Shown: in pieces, positions 24,186 through 36,962 of the stretch | How the letters are laid out: each line of letters starts with the position of its first letter | Numbering within the stretch: position 1 is the first letter of the stretch | Source: Istiophorus platypterus | Lineage: Eukaryota > Chordata > Actinopteri > Istiophoriformes > Istiophoridae | NCBI GenBank assembly: GCA_016859345.1 | Contig: CM029118.1 | Location: 27,532,501 to 27,596,500, forward strand | Direction of reading: 5' to 3' | Length of the DNA stretch: 64,000 nucleotides | Made by a program: the position numbers and the translations under genes | The notes under the pieces: generated by a model | The model's database searches: none | What the model was told of the DNA's origin: nothing | The model's input: the letters and a program-made list of their open reading frames with translations, nothing else

Positions 24186-25534
24186 GCAAACTGCAAAAGA
24201 CAGAATAACTAAGTAAATACATTCATCACAGATAAATATGTTGCATTAAAATGTGGTTAGACCAGCAAGGACAACCTAAATGTATTTGTCACAGCAGGGT
24301 CTGAACAAACACAAAATTCCAAAGAATTTCTGAATCCATAATCCAGCTCAAGAATGTCTCCTGAGATGAAATGTACATTACGTCTAAATTACCTGCCACT
24401 GCAAAATATACAGTAACTGTTGCTCCAGGCAAAGCAGTGTCTTTTGCAAGCTGTTGGCAGCCGGAGAGATTTTCAGCAGCATTAATGGACTGTTAATATG
24501 TTGATCTGCTCCTATCCACAAGGCATTTTTCTGCCAGAACAAATAGACATCAAATATGGAGACTGTTAAAACCCTCAAATGACAAACCCTCTGACTAAAA
24601 TTTTTAGCTATAGCCATTTATTCTCAAAGCAAAATAAATAAGCAGGTTTTAATGCTGAAAAGCCTAAAATGGGATAAACCCAACATTATACACCGTGCAG
24701 TTGGACCCCCTCCCCCCTTTTGTCTGTCTTTCCTCCAGTCTACACCTTTCTGTTTCCTCCATGCTATTAGGGAATAAAACATATCAGAGCGTCAGTGAAG
24801 CTTGTCATAAAAATGGAAATTGGATTCAGTAATTTCATTTCCATTTCACAAATTATCTGATGCCTATAAGTAATACTAAATACTACTAGGAATTGAATTC
24901 AGAAGAACAAATATCTAAGCAAACAAAATATATAGGGTATACAGTCCAGAGTGCACAACTGGTTGTAGTTGAGGGATAACCAACCCATTTTAGCGTCTCA
25001 AAATTCAGCGTGTTGTAAGACAAGTCACTGTTCTCTGACACTCCAGGGAACAAAGAAAATAAAAATTCATCTTAATCAGGAGAATTCTCACTGGCAGCCT
25101 CCCCACTCCCAGCCCTGTGGGGGACAATAATTAATCAAGCCAGCATTAAGTAGGTGGGGTGCAGGGGTAATAGATCAATTGACAAGCTGATGATAAGAAT
25201 CGATGGAAGAGATAACCTTGGCTGAGGTGCAGATTCTGGAAGATGGGAGGAAAATGTGGGTGAAAGGGGGAGATGGAGGGAAGGCTGCAACATGATGATT
25301 TGGCTAATACTTGTGACTGTCAAGAACACAATTTGTTAGCTTTACACTTTTTAAAGATAATACCAGGAAAGCTGACTTCATTGAGACACATACACATAAA
25401 CTCCCATACATTTACTTAAGAGATGATATCCCTTGATTTTATTTATTTGCAGAACTGTGGTTTTCTCTTTATTATCAGAAGATTCAAGCTAAGAGTCAAA
25501 TACCACCATTCCCTGGATAACAGTGTAAGAAATC
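24186..25534. other. non-coding stretch with motif-rich blocks
   Basis: No supported gene. A short strip at 24460-24545 (AGCAGCATTAATGGACTG, TTAATATGTTGATCTGC) and the block 25075-25235 have the look of conserved non-coding sequence. The rest is unremarkable. Confidence 0.45.
25075..25235. promoter_or_regulatory. candidate conserved non-coding block
   Basis: Repeat-free sequence with clustered homeodomain-like and GATA-like words: CATCTTAATCAGG, GACAATAATTAATCAAGC, TAGATCAATTGACAAGC, GATGATAAGAATCGATGG and GAGATAACC. The density of TAAT/ATTA cores and the more balanced composition set it apart from neighbouring DNA. Enhancer function is inference; no alignment was available. Confidence 0.22.
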
Positions 25535-25625
25535 CTCCTACAAGCACCTCTGATGCCGACTAATTAACATGTTATGTCTTTTTTGTTAACCTGTTAAAAA
25601 ATGTTAAACCCTTCATGTTTTTGTT
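25535..25625 (-). repeat. dispersed fish repeat family B, fragment (copy 1)
   Basis: CAAGCACCTCTGATGCCGAC then TAATTAACATGTTATGTC matches the middle block of family B, which also occurs at about 27868-27900 and 52010-52050. Only this internal part is recognisable. No coding capacity. Confidence 0.55.
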
Positions 25626-27206
25626 GTGCAAGTCAAATCATTAGCAAAGAAGTTAAGAATTGTGGAAATGTACAAATGAAACTGCAAGTGCAGATTAAAT
25701 ACAGTCTGAAGCTACAAACCTGTGTTGGGTCACATCAGCATGGAAGCCACAATAGTATTTTGCAGCCCCTTGAGTGACTGAGCAACACTCCTTAGGACCA
25801 TTTCACCTATATACACAGTATGAAGGGGCTGGATGCCTCAACCATAGTCTGCTCCAACATCCTCATCCTCACTGACCAAAAAACACATGTGCTATTTAAT
25901 GTTCACAGAAAGATAACGTACTGGTTTATAAAAGTTTGATAATGCAACAGTATATGATGTTCACATGATGTAGTATACCAAGACCAAGTGAAATCCTAGT
26001 ATGTGGATGGCCCACCCTTGCAGCCAAATCCCAAGTATAGCTGTTTTCATTTACATGTTTTTCTGTTTCTATTGTCAGAAAAAATAACAAGTATGAAATG
26101 GTGATTAAAAAAAAGCCAGTTAAGACTACATGCTAACCAGTAGCCACTTCCAAGCAATTTCCAAGCCGCTGCTCTGCATTGCAAAGATCCTGATTTCAAA
26201 ACAACATTGTATTCAAAACAACTGCACCAATTCATTCAGAAGGAGCAATGGCCAGTGGTGTAACTTCAGCACTTAGTCATGCTGCATTCGGTGACAAGTG
26301 CTACAACTTTATCATGGACTCAGTCAGTCGGAGACATTCACAATTATAGGGCTGGCCCTACTGATGCGGCCCAGCCAGAAAGGGGTTAATCAGGTTCGCA
26401 GTCATTATGCTTCAGTAGTTGGGCTTTGGTTCATATATTTCCTTTATAAAAGAAAATGTAAGACACTGCCATGTTCTTGTTTTCCTTTTGACAAGATCCA
26501 TTGTCTAGCAGCTTTATTTTTCTGAATACTTAGTCTGTAAAAACATTGCTGTTTGACACCTTTTTTTTTTTTGACTGGCTTTAAACATGATCATAAATAC
26601 TTGTGTCTGTCATACTCAGCTTTGTCCATATTATCACAGCGGGTGGAACAAAGTGAAGTTGCAACTAACCATTTAAAAAACATATGTGATAATAACGTGT
26701 GAACCCTGCAGATCTTCTACGCCTACTGATGTGCAACTACTGATCTGCTTTCTACACCTAAGGAACAAAACGTAAATGGAAAAAATAAAAAGATCATGTT
26801 TAATGTCAAGATTGCAGCTTACATTTCAGAGCCTCATCACAGCAGACCTGTATCCACTGACAACAGCTCTTTATGTGCTTAACTCATGATTTCTCTGTTC
26901 AAAGAGTAACTTAGTTAAACAATATTCTGGTGTTTCTTCAGTATTTATCAAAACATTGTGAAAACATAATAAAAACAATATTATCATATTATCATTTATC
27001 ATCAAGTTACTTTTCTCAGTACTAGATTTCTTTGTTTTTACAATAGGTGAAGCTGTTAAAGTGGAATTGAAGTGAAATGGATGTGGCGCCACAAACAAGG
27101 TGTTTTTTAGTTTAGTTTTTTTTTTTTTTTTGCTGTCTCCCCAGACCTTTGACTGCTGAATTAAGGGATCTTGACCATCCATGCCCAAAGTAAACTCAGT
27201 ATCCTG
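25626..27206. other. non-coding stretch, nothing recognised
   Basis: Unique sequence with a poly-T at about 26562-26571 and another at 27114-27131. The short frames 26298-26525 and 26871-27188 have no domain or splice context. Confidence 0.5.
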
Positions 27207-27257
27207 AGGTGTACTGTATCTCTGTCAAAGCCCAGGTGTACTGTATCTCTATCAAAA
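27207..27257. repeat. 27-bp-period tandem duplication
   Basis: AGGTGTACTGTATCTCTGTC at 27207 is repeated at 27234 with one mismatch (CTGTC/CTATC). It is two copies of a 27-bp unit, a small local duplication without known function. Confidence 0.85.
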
Positions 27258-27359
27258 TCATATTTGTGTTTGGTCTGCATCTACACTATCTGTAACACAA
27301 ATTCTCTGATGCTATTTTTATGATAATTGTGGTTTCAAGTGCCCCTACAGCAGCAGGCA

Positions 27360-27515
27360 TAGTGGATGTCATGGTTACAATAATAAATATGTGGCTAAGC
27401 CTTCAGAACAGTCTTTGTTTGATTGGGTTTGTGGAAAAAACTACTTGGTTAGGTAAAGGAAAAGACTCTTATTTGGGTTGAAATACTTCCTTAAGATTAG
27501 AGGACCTATTACTGC
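27360..27515. repeat. dispersed repeat family F, copy 2
   Basis: TCATGGTTACAATAATAAAT, then CTTGGTTAGGTAAAGGAAAA, then GAAATACTTCCTTAAGATTA and GAGGACC parallel the blocks at 9475-9660, though in a different order. The shared words are directly visible; family name unknown. Confidence 0.5.
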
Positions 27516-27655
27516 TAGTTAACATACTGTATGTCCAAACATTAAAAATGTGGTCATGTTCCGCGAGACAGCAAATAGAGAAATATTTTCAACTTTTACA
27601 CATAAAAGATAAAATATCACCTTTTTGGACTTCAGGGCTCCGTAAAAAATAGATT

Positions 27656-27684
27656 GTTTGCACAAGATAGAGTCTTGTGCAAAC
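27656..27684. repeat. perfect 12-bp hairpin
   Basis: GTTTGCACAAGA (27656-27667) and TCTTGTGCAAAC (27673-27684) are exact reverse complements with a 5-base loop. With a 2-base bulge an outer ATT/AAT pair can be added. The arms are not low complexity, so the symmetry is notable. The length is short for a miRNA precursor; an RNA hairpin or a palindromic insertion scar are alternatives. Confidence 0.6.
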
Positions 27685-27732
27685 GCAATAATAACTTATG
27701 TGAACAGTTTCCATACAGTTTACTTTTTTTCC

Positions 27733-28005
27733 GAGGTAGATGAGAGAATCAATGCCACTCTCATGTCTGTATACTTAATATGGGAGGAGAGCAAAGAGGT
27801 AGTTTGCTTCACATACCATAAAGACTGGTGACAGAAGTAATGCAGGTTGCTTTTCTCTGACCTCTAAAGCCCACTAATTAACATATCATATTTTGTTTTA
27901 TTTAATCAATACAAAAAATGCAAAATATGAAAAATTGGTTTGAATAATGAAAAAGAAATGTGTGGTTTAAATAGGAGATATGTGACCAGGAGCAGACAGT
28001 CCCTT
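27733..28005 (-). repeat. dispersed fish repeat family B, copy 2
   Basis: Successive blocks GATGAGAGAATCAATGCCAC, CTCTCATGTCTGTATAC, ACCATAAAGACTGG, ACCTCTAAAGCCCACTAATT and AACATATCATATTTTG appear in the order expected for family B in reverse orientation. The same order is seen at 51845-52067. No ORF or clear termini. Confidence 0.7.
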
Positions 28006-31000
28006 GTCCTCAGTATGAAGTAACCAGATATCCAGTGGAGACTTCAAGAACTCTAGAAAAAGTCCCCCCTGACAGTAATCTCAATGCAGCAGAATTCCAT
28101 ACAGCAACAACAAATGCTATGTTTTGAGTGGGACGCCCCGCTCATGATTTTTTGACTAGATATTGTCATCACAGACAATATCAGTCCTGCTGTCTGTATC
28201 CCCTTCCTTTCAAAAAAGCTAGCTGGGTATATGGTTTTAATGGGACTTGTCTGGAGGTGCACAACTTATATTCCTAAAATAATGTGATTTATCACAGTAG
28301 AAAGACACAATACATTTTAAGGATTATGCACACCAAAGATTTGTGATAAACTATCAGAGAAAAATTAGTAAGGTTTCCCATTTATGTATGTATACCACCA
28401 TGCCACCACTACCTTCATATCAATAGCGTTCCATTGCCAGATAAATTAGGAAACACATCTTGGTTTCTATGACCTAAACAATCAATGATCAGCACCAGTA
28501 ATCCACATAAGCTTCATGACAGACTGCATCAATTTTATGTTGACTCCCCCAACTCACACAAACATGGTTTTATAAAGTTCTCATAAACCAGCATGAACAA
28601 ACATTATGGGACGGAAATGTAAAGATGCAGGAATGTGCAGAAGGAAAATGCTGTAGGGTAAAGACAATTACAGCAATGAGAGGGAGGAAAACACAAAACA
28701 AATTGGCATGACACAAGAGAGCGGTGGGATGAATTGATAAGCACTGGACTTGAGCGGGAGATAGATAAGGTGGACACATTGGACCTATTCTTCATTAGAT
28801 TTGACACCTGAACCCTCTGCCCTACCCCAGCTTGACTCCAACACACCAGATGGATCAGAGCATCTGCCTTCCCCTGCACCCTGCCCTCTGTTCACCTATC
28901 ACTGGTCCACAGGGCCTATTTCCACCTGGATGAAACCGATGGGAATCACGTGTTCAGCTCCACATGTGGCTTTCAAATCATTCAGCCTCTCTGGTTGGGA
29001 TGCCAGTTATGGAGCTGTGTCTGACCTATTCTTGCAAAGTGCTGGTCATATGCATACATGCATAAAAAATGTAAATTGAAATAAGAAATTTAAATAATAT
29101 AGGTGAGAACTGTTGCCAATTCATGCTTCTTAATCCTCAGGTTTGGTGTTCGCTGCTCTCCAGATATCCAAATATCCAAAGTGATAATATCAGTGTGGTT
29201 TACAATCAAACCTTTTGAAGTGGATGCAAAATACATAGTCTCTGACTGATGTGACCTAAGGCTAATTTAATTCAAGTGGTAGAACCTGATAACAAATATT
29301 TAAAAAAGGCTGATCTCAGTTATAATTCGCTTTGATGTACTTTTATATCAAAATATGATATAATCAGGTTGTAATATACAGCACATACCCCCCAGCATGG
29401 TGACAATGACAAGCAGGAGGCTCAATGTATTGCCAAGGGCAGGGGAAAATGGAGAGAACTCACTGTGGCAAGATAGAGCCACAAACAAATAAGTAAATAT
29501 CACTAGCAAGTTAATAAGTTGCTGGCTAAATTCCTAAAGCTCTAAAAAGAGTTAAAAATATTTGCTAGCATTATAAGAGCTAAGACACATTAATGTCAGT
29601 GTGTAATCTTATTTATACGCACCACTACTTAGATTTGCTGGGTAACTTATAAAGAGAGGTACCTGTAGCCAAGTAGCAGCCGGCAGGCCACTGTGTAGCA
29701 CATTTATCAGTGTGTTTAGATTAAATTCAGGGGGGTGGGTTTTTCAAGTATATAAGACAATAGACCTAATATGTCACAGCAGACATTTGACATGCAATTG
29801 TAGGAAAGGCACAGATGTTGCTACTAACAGTCATAAAGTAACACTGGGTTAATTCTGGGTCAGTGGTTTGACTTAGTCTGATCCTTAAAAGAAACTGAGC
29901 CATTAATGTTATTTATTGCACCTCTGCTCTTACCTCAAGATGTCTGCTCCGTTAAAGATGTTTGTTGTTTGTTTGATTCTATCCGTTCTCTTAAGGATTT
30001 AACTGACCCATGTATTCCTCCCTATAGCACTGCCCATATTTGAATATTCCAAGATCCAACAAAAATAACGCTGACTACTTCATATCAGCTCAAAAACCCT
30101 AAGTATCTTCAATTTTTATTTGGGTCCAAAGAAAATAGACTCAATAATTACAATGTAAAAGATCTAAGTTTTAAACCTGCATTATTTAATTTTTTGGGGG
30201 TGTAAAAAGGCTAAACATGACACTGAAATATTATCACCTTTTAAACTGTTAAGGCAAACTAGTTAGCAAAAAGTTGCAATTAAACACCGGGCAGACACAG
30301 AGCAACATTAGCAGTCAGTTTGTTGGCAAATAGCGTTCAGTGTGTTTTGAAGTTTTTTCACTCAAAAACACTTCAAATAGAAAAATTTCATTTGCGGGCC
30401 ACAAAACCTTTTGCATACACTTATTCAAGTGATCCGAAGTTAACGCAGAAATATTTATGATAGGAGTTTTAAATGCACTGAAGCAAATTTACTATATGCC
30501 GGCATTTGATTTTTTCCTACACCTCTGTTTCTGCTACTATCGCTGAACTCTCAGAGTTATTACCACTGGCTGTTTGAATGAGGAGCCATTTGTCAATGAG
30601 CTGACATTCTTTTCAGCCTTGCTTTGTGAACCATACTAAGGTTTCACCTCTTCCTGGTATGACTTGTATTTTGTGATTTTACTTTTCTTTTCAAGGTCTA
30701 CCTGGACTAATTCCTGTTTGCAATGGTTTTATATTTCTTATTATGTATTTTGTATAAATATATAAATAAAAAAGCTTGCACTTTTATTCACCTTGTCTGG
30801 TATCATTATTTTAAAGGTCCAGTTCACTCAAAAAAAAAGAGAAATGATAAATACCCTCACCCCTTGTATTCAGCTAAATGTTTAACTAAAATATTTAAAA
30901 ACATTCACTTCATTCAACGAGAAGCAGAACAAGTAGATCAAAGAAACTGTTTATTATTTCCTCTTAGCCTCAGCTACAAGGCCTCATCCTTTGGGCCTCC

Positions 31001-31618
31001 TCTCTGCCTTTTCCTTATTCTGACAAATACGTGTAGCTAACACTAAACACTCCAAATTAAAGTTTGCCTGGCAAGGAGTGCACATTCATCAACGAAGCTT
31101 GCTGAAACATGCTGCGCTTTCAAGAGTGAATAATGCCAAGGCAATGATGCTGTAAGTGGATTTTCTGGCTGCTCCCCTGCATGGCACTCACATCAGAGGA
31201 CCCATTTGAAGTGTTTAGTCTTGGAAACATTAATCCCTGTAATTTCAGGTCTGGTGTTCCTTCTCTGTCAGGTACATTAGGGCTGCATTGGAGAAGCAGT
31301 AAAACAGTGAGAAAGCCCCAGTGTTGTCCGACAGTAATTAGAGTGCCATGTGTTCATCCTTAGAAAGTAAAAGAGGACTTATTGGCTGACGGCCTGTCAC
31401 ACTGTAATTGTCTCCACTGAGAAAAAGTGAGGGAATAGTGGCAGAGACAGAAAGATGGGAAAGAGTCGAGAGACATATGGGGGATTTGTGTTATAATGTT
31501 ACAAATGTAGTTAGTTAAAGAAATGAGGAGAAGGCTGGGTAAGTCTTACTTTGATGTCTGAAATCCGTCATTGTGTGCATCCCTTTGATATGGATCATTA
31601 CATCTCTGTTTATTTGTG
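28006..31618. other. non-coding stretch
   Basis: No supported gene. A small AAAGGTCCAGTTCACTC start at 30813 resembles the edge of another fish dispersed repeat. The frame 28801-29079 is Pro/Ser-rich at first but has no domain and no splice context. The block 31165-31440 is listed separately. The remainder is unique AT-rich DNA. Confidence 0.5.
31165..31440. promoter_or_regulatory. candidate conserved non-coding block
   Basis: This repeat-free strip has several well-formed homeodomain-like sites in balanced sequence: ACATTAATCCCTGTAATTTC (TAATCC is an OTX/PITX-type core), CGACAGTAATTAGAGTGCC and CACTGTAATTGTCTCC. The frame 31181-31363 runs through it but does not look coding. The pattern fits a vertebrate developmental enhancer; this is inference without alignment. 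Confidence 0.25.
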
Positions 31619-31862
31619 TAATTACCTCCACCAGGGAGGCTGTGTCACCGGTTCAGTTTGTTTTTCGTCAGTTTGTTTGTCAGTCAAACACTACATAACA
31701 GATTTTAATTGAATGTGGTGGAAAGTTAGGCCATGGGCCAGTAAAGGAACAGGTGATTTGTTTTTGGTTTGGATCCATATCCACATTTAAGATCCAGGCT
31801 TTTTTTGAAGGAATTTTTTAATGTTGTAAATTTTTCAACATTTTGCCAGGTTCTTATGAGCC
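31619..31862 (+). repeat. dispersed repeat beginning ATTACCTCCACCAGGGAGG (family E)
   Basis: The blocks ATTACCTCCACCAGGGAGGC, TTCGTCAGTTTGTTTGTCAG, GGTGGAAAGTTAGGCCATGG, GGTTTGGATCCATATCCACA and CAACATTTTGCCAGG follow the order of a widespread dispersed repeat known to me from fish and other animal genomes (consensus starts ATTACCTCCGCCAAGGAGGT). No coding capacity. A target-site duplication is not obvious. Confidence 0.65.
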
Positions 31863-34800
31863 ATCTCATCACTTGAATTTATAAAAGAAATCTAGGAGGT
31901 GTCCCTGGATTTTCAGTATGTGTATTTCGATTCTGATTCGGACGCATATATTTTTAAACATTTTCTATCTTGGATCTCAGTTATAGCAGCATACATTCAT
32001 GCACACAAGCAAATTGTAATAGGAGAAAATTTTCATAGCATTATAAGCTGTATGGTACACTTGTACTCTGCAGGACTATGACTTAAATCTTGTTTCAACA
32101 TGGATTAATGAGTCCTCCACTGTGTCAGCACTCACCAAAACAAAGCTCCGTTTTCTAGCACAACCCATGGATCCTTCTGCAGGCCAAAGAAGAGAACCGG
32201 ACTCCTAATAAGAGAGGGTTAAGGTCTGCAGAGTGACGGATTGTAATGGAACAGCTTGACAGCATGAATGTCTTCATTTTCCCTATACTGTAGTTTAAAA
32301 AATGGAACCGATACTTGCCACCTGGGTGTACCTTGAGCTGTCTGAAAAGAAGCGATTACCTGCTCAGACTGTGCTGCAGAGACCTTGGAGGATTTGATCA
32401 CCAATTAATAACAAAATCCCAAAAAGCTAGTATTCATCAAAACCTAATGGGTCTTTCGCAGATAAATGATTTCACTGAGTAATACATGTGACCGAGAATC
32501 AGTTCCGGCAGTAGATTCCACAGTGACCACGTTAGCAAACAAAGCAACATTGGAAAGACAGTTTCCAATAAAATAATTGCTGAAAATTTGGAACCGGTGT
32601 GCTAGCCTGCCATCCAGCTGAGCAAAAGTAGACAGAGAACTTTTTATTGCCTTCTCAGCTGCATTGGCTGGTGCATTGATGTGTTGTAAGTGCCTGGTAT
32701 CATGGAAATTGTATCAACACTCTGGACACATAACAAGTCATAGCACAGACACTGATGAACTTGAATATTAAAGTTATTATTGTTTATCAATAATAGGAGA
32801 CAGCAACTTACACAAAGTCAGCAAACATCCCGGCCTCATCTAACAGAGATCAAACTATTCATCTTAGAGTTTTCTAATGAACAAAGAAATCCGCTCTGGT
32901 TGGTCAGTTAGATGTAACTGCACATACCTATGTACACAGGAAGGAGGAGACCAGGCCTCTACCTTCATTAAGCAAACCTACAGGTTAACCCTATTTAAGC
33001 ATGAAGAGACTGTGTCTCCTTTCCTCACATTAGACACACACCCTCTGATTGAGTGAGTCTGGGTTAAAGTTGAATCCTTCTGAAAAATGATAAACAATAA
33101 GACTGATCTGACTAATCTGCCATAAACTGTCACATTGGCAGCTGGTAACAACTGAATATGTATGGTAACGTCAGTAATGTTGTAATCTTATGCGATTTAC
33201 TGTGTAGCTCTAAAGCAGTGTGACTCATCATGTGCATTGGATATGAGAAGAATAAGGAATACAATTAGAAAGCTAAATCACAGTTTCCTTAGGCATCAAC
33301 TTCCAGTTACAGTGGACTTGCCTCTGGAGAACCCTGCTGATGCCACATGTCATCGCACTGTACATATAACACTCAGGCCATGTTGTACAGAAGTAGTCAG
33401 AACTCTTCAGAAGGGAAGATTTTATTTTATAGTTATTCTGTGGAATCTGTAATCTAGTGTAGTTCTCAGGTTTATCAGTGAATTGTTTACAGATTTTAGT
33501 CTCTGATAAAAGTGACAACAAGAGGGACAGCTGTGCATCCAGCTTATACACATGTCTCCTGTATGAAAGGGATATCAGAAATAAAGGCATGGAAAGTATA
33601 AACTAGGGTCACTTAATGTAGTTGGTTCACTGGTGAGGACAGTCTCTAATAGCTGCTATGTCAAGGATGCTGCACACACACGGGATCAGTTGTTCTTTTG
33701 ATTGAGGAGGGGGTAAACAGACTTTGACAGCCCGTCCACCTGTGATGATCACCATATCTTGATTTCACACAGGCCTCTGGTCAAGACAGGCTTTCAGAAA
33801 AGGGTTTGCAGAGTTTTGCAGTGTTTTTAATGCAAAAGCAGTCATTCTGGTTTATTGTACCAGGCAGAGATTTTAAAAGATCAGGTCTACATATCACAAC
33901 CAATCAGCAAAATTGAGAGCAGTTGTAGCTCTCTGCCTGCAGCTTTTCTTTACTTGCACTGCGTGTTTTTGTGAGCACAACAAAAAGGTGTGTTTTCTGA
34001 AGTGAGCATTGATGTATACATTCAAATTTTTGAAGACCTTGAAGTCATCTCCTGTGATGTGATGAAAATTGCTAAGTGAAACTACTGATTCATTTCATGA
34101 CCCATAAGCAGCCCACTAAACTTTTGCTGGGCAGTGCAAAGAAGGTGAACACATGCAAACACACAAACACTGTTGCCAAACAGGTCAGGTAACTGGGTCG
34201 GTGCCTCTCTTCTTACCTAGACATGAGTATGATTCCTGTCAGTAATTATTGCTCTGCAGGCTAGGGCTCATTAATGCTGTGTTATTCTCCTTTCATACAT
34301 AGGTTATATAAGTTATTAAAAAAAATGTAACATGTACATATTATACTTATTTAAAATTGTATATATTATTGCATATATTATGATTACTTGAAATTTACCA
34401 CAGCTATCCAAAGTAACCTAATATTTACATATTAACTCAACAATCACCTTTATTGATGTGGTTAATTCATTCTGTTTTACTGTTATTATAGTTTGTCTAA
34501 AAACTACATTTGAGACTAAGGACTACTTTTTTCTTTTTTTAAAATAGGATTTATAAAACACAATCTTGTTATCACCTTGCTAGCTAGCACAACATAGGCC
34601 TGTGACATAAACAATCCATTCTCTCTGAGTGATACATTCACTGTATATATGATAAATCAACATTAGCTCGCTCGCCAGCTCTACCAATCTCTTTTTGTCT
34701 AGCTTTCACTGAGAGGCCTTACAATGTCAGCTTAGCTAAATTTGTTGGATGATGGCAGGAACAATTATCAAACTAGATGGAGTATTATCAATAAGATGTG

Positions 34801-35874
34801 TTGCCACACTTTATTCTTTTATGCTTAAACTGCATATTGATTTAATGAAAAGAGGGTTGCTATGGAAACTGTCACGTCAATAAAGGATGTCTGTATTGTA
34901 AAGTAACGTTACTGTACTAATTGGGTCTAGCATTGGGTTGAGACAACAATAATCCTAAACTAATTTTAGTTATAAAATAATGATAGGAGTGGGATAAAGA
35001 TGGTTACACGAGATAATTAACATAAAATCTACGGCAAAAAAGTTCTAAAGAACAGTTGTTTTGTTTTGTGCTGGGAGCCTGTTGTGTGTTAACGTTATCA
35101 GAGTCCATTTCTATGCTAACATTAGCTAGTGTTGGAAGCTGGTGGCGCTGTCGGGGAGTGGAAGAGAGGCGTTGAGGAAGGCACTCAGGAGTCATCATAT
35201 ACTTCACATCCGTCCCAAATCAGTCCACAGGTTGTTATAGGCAATGTTCACACATTAGCAATAACAATGTGATGAATACATGTAGATTGCTTCGCAGCCC
35301 CTGTGAGGCAATGTTGGCACAGGGGAGGAGACAGTACTCCACAAAGGGAAATGAGAGGCCCCTGGGCAGAGTGTGAGAGGACGGGTGTTCCCCTCTGCAA
35401 ATGCTGGAGACCCAGAGGGAACCCCGCTGCCTGAGATCAGCTAATCAAGCCACTGACAGAAAGAATCAGGGTGCAAAGTCTTGTTTGATTAGGAGGGTTC
35501 CTGACTCAAAAAACTCACCTGGAAGAATCGTTTTGGCAGCCATGAGAGGAGCTGCTGGATTTAACTGAAAACCTAAAGAAGTTTCAGTGTTTCTGTTCCT
35601 TTCTCCTTTAGCCTCGGTTGTCTTTTCCTATTTCTTCGTGAAATTTCCTTTAAGTGTTTACTTTGGTATGTGACATTAAGGTGAAAGGATACAGTAAAGT
35701 TGAAGGAAAAATTTATTTGACTGTTCTGCCCGACTGTATCACTGCAGCAGCACTCCAGAAAGAGAGAGGATGGAGGTCAAGCTGACCTCGACGTGTGATT
35801 GATACTCTAGTCCAGGAAGATCCTTGGTGTTGGCTTTGCCGGCTCTCTCTCTCTCCCTCCCTCAATCATTTTTC
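31863..35874. other. non-coding stretch
   Basis: No supported gene in about 4 kb. The part 35320-35560 is GC-richer and contains CAGCTAATCAAGCC and TTGATTAGGAGGG homeodomain-like words, so it may be a regulatory block. The frames 33237-33452 and 33273-33590 overlap antisense and have no domains. The rest is unremarkable. Confidence 0.5.
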
Positions 35875-35904
35875 AACACACACACACACACGCACACACA
35901 CACA

Positions 35905-35962
<58 letters not shown>

Positions 35963-35974
35963 CACAACACACAT
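35875..35974. repeat. (CA)n microsatellite, about 100 bp
   Basis: A CA run with CGCA, AACA and TACA interruptions, preceded by a TC-rich strip (35840-35865). Open frames across it are His-Thr artefacts. Confidence 0.95.
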
Positions 35975-36889
35975 ATATAAATATGCACACACTAGTCTGT
36001 GTGGACTAGTGTGGCGGAAAGTTGCTGCCCACTTAAGTTATTTGGGCAATTGCATAAATGGAGAGCTTCCAATAATACCATTTACAGTACATCACAAAAA
36101 AAATATAATTTTGATTATTCTTAGAAAATCTCATGAATACACAAACCAGTCTTGTTGCTGTCTAATGGGTACACCTTTTTCAAGCAACTGAAATAGACAT
36201 TATCGGTGTGATAACTCATTGATGTAAACCAGTACAGAATCTCTCTGCTGTAGCCACAAAAATTGTTCTGTGTGTTTGAGTTTTTGCCAAGAAATGGTTA
36301 GAACAAGAGGAGATGCAGGTAAACATATTGTGCTAAAATGGATACATTGGCTTGCTCCACTCATTCTGTGTAAAAACAGTGTAAACAGTGGTTTCATTTG
36401 TAGAATTTTGCAGAATTGCCACTGATTCACAGGTGCAATGAAACACACTCGCTTTTGAACATGACATTGAGTCTGGATTTGTGCCTCAACCAACCTGGCA
36501 CTTGCACTAGAATAGCTGTCTGTATTTTTCAAAGTAATTCGCATTTTGGCATATTACCACTGTATAATCATTGTTAATTAAAAAGAAAACAAGGCTAAGA
36601 GTTTACAGCCCTGCTTGTGGCTCTGTGAGGCTTTATTTAGGAAAAGTAGAGCTCTAAGCTTAATTTATGTTTACCAGGCAATGGCTTGTGATTACTATGT
36701 TTGACATCTGAGTTTACCTTTTTAGGATGCCAACATTTATTAAGTGCAGGTATCTGGTCATTAACAAAAGTATTTAACAGAGTTTGGAAAATAATGGAAA
36801 TGGTGCTTCACAAAGATATCACATTTCATTTTAAGGGGGACACACAAATGTCTCGACAACCTCTCATGGCAACCCTTCCAGTGCTGATA
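35975..36889. other. non-coding stretch, nothing recognised
   Basis: Unique sequence. The minus-strand frame 36200-36544 (114 codons) has no domain, compositional bias or splice context. Confidence 0.5.
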
Positions 36890-36962
36890 GAGGTATTTGA
36901 GGCTGGACCAAAATGGTGGACAAACAAATAGATCCATTATCATTCCTAGAGTCAAGCCATTA
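36890..36962 (-). repeat. dispersed fish repeat family A, fragment (copy 3)
   Basis: GGCTGGACCAAAATGGTGGA followed by CAAACAAATAGATCC and ATCATTCCTAGAGTCAAGCC is the terminal block of family A. The matching block at 42480 reads GATCAAAGTGGTGGACTGAC. Only this end is preserved. Confidence 0.6.
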
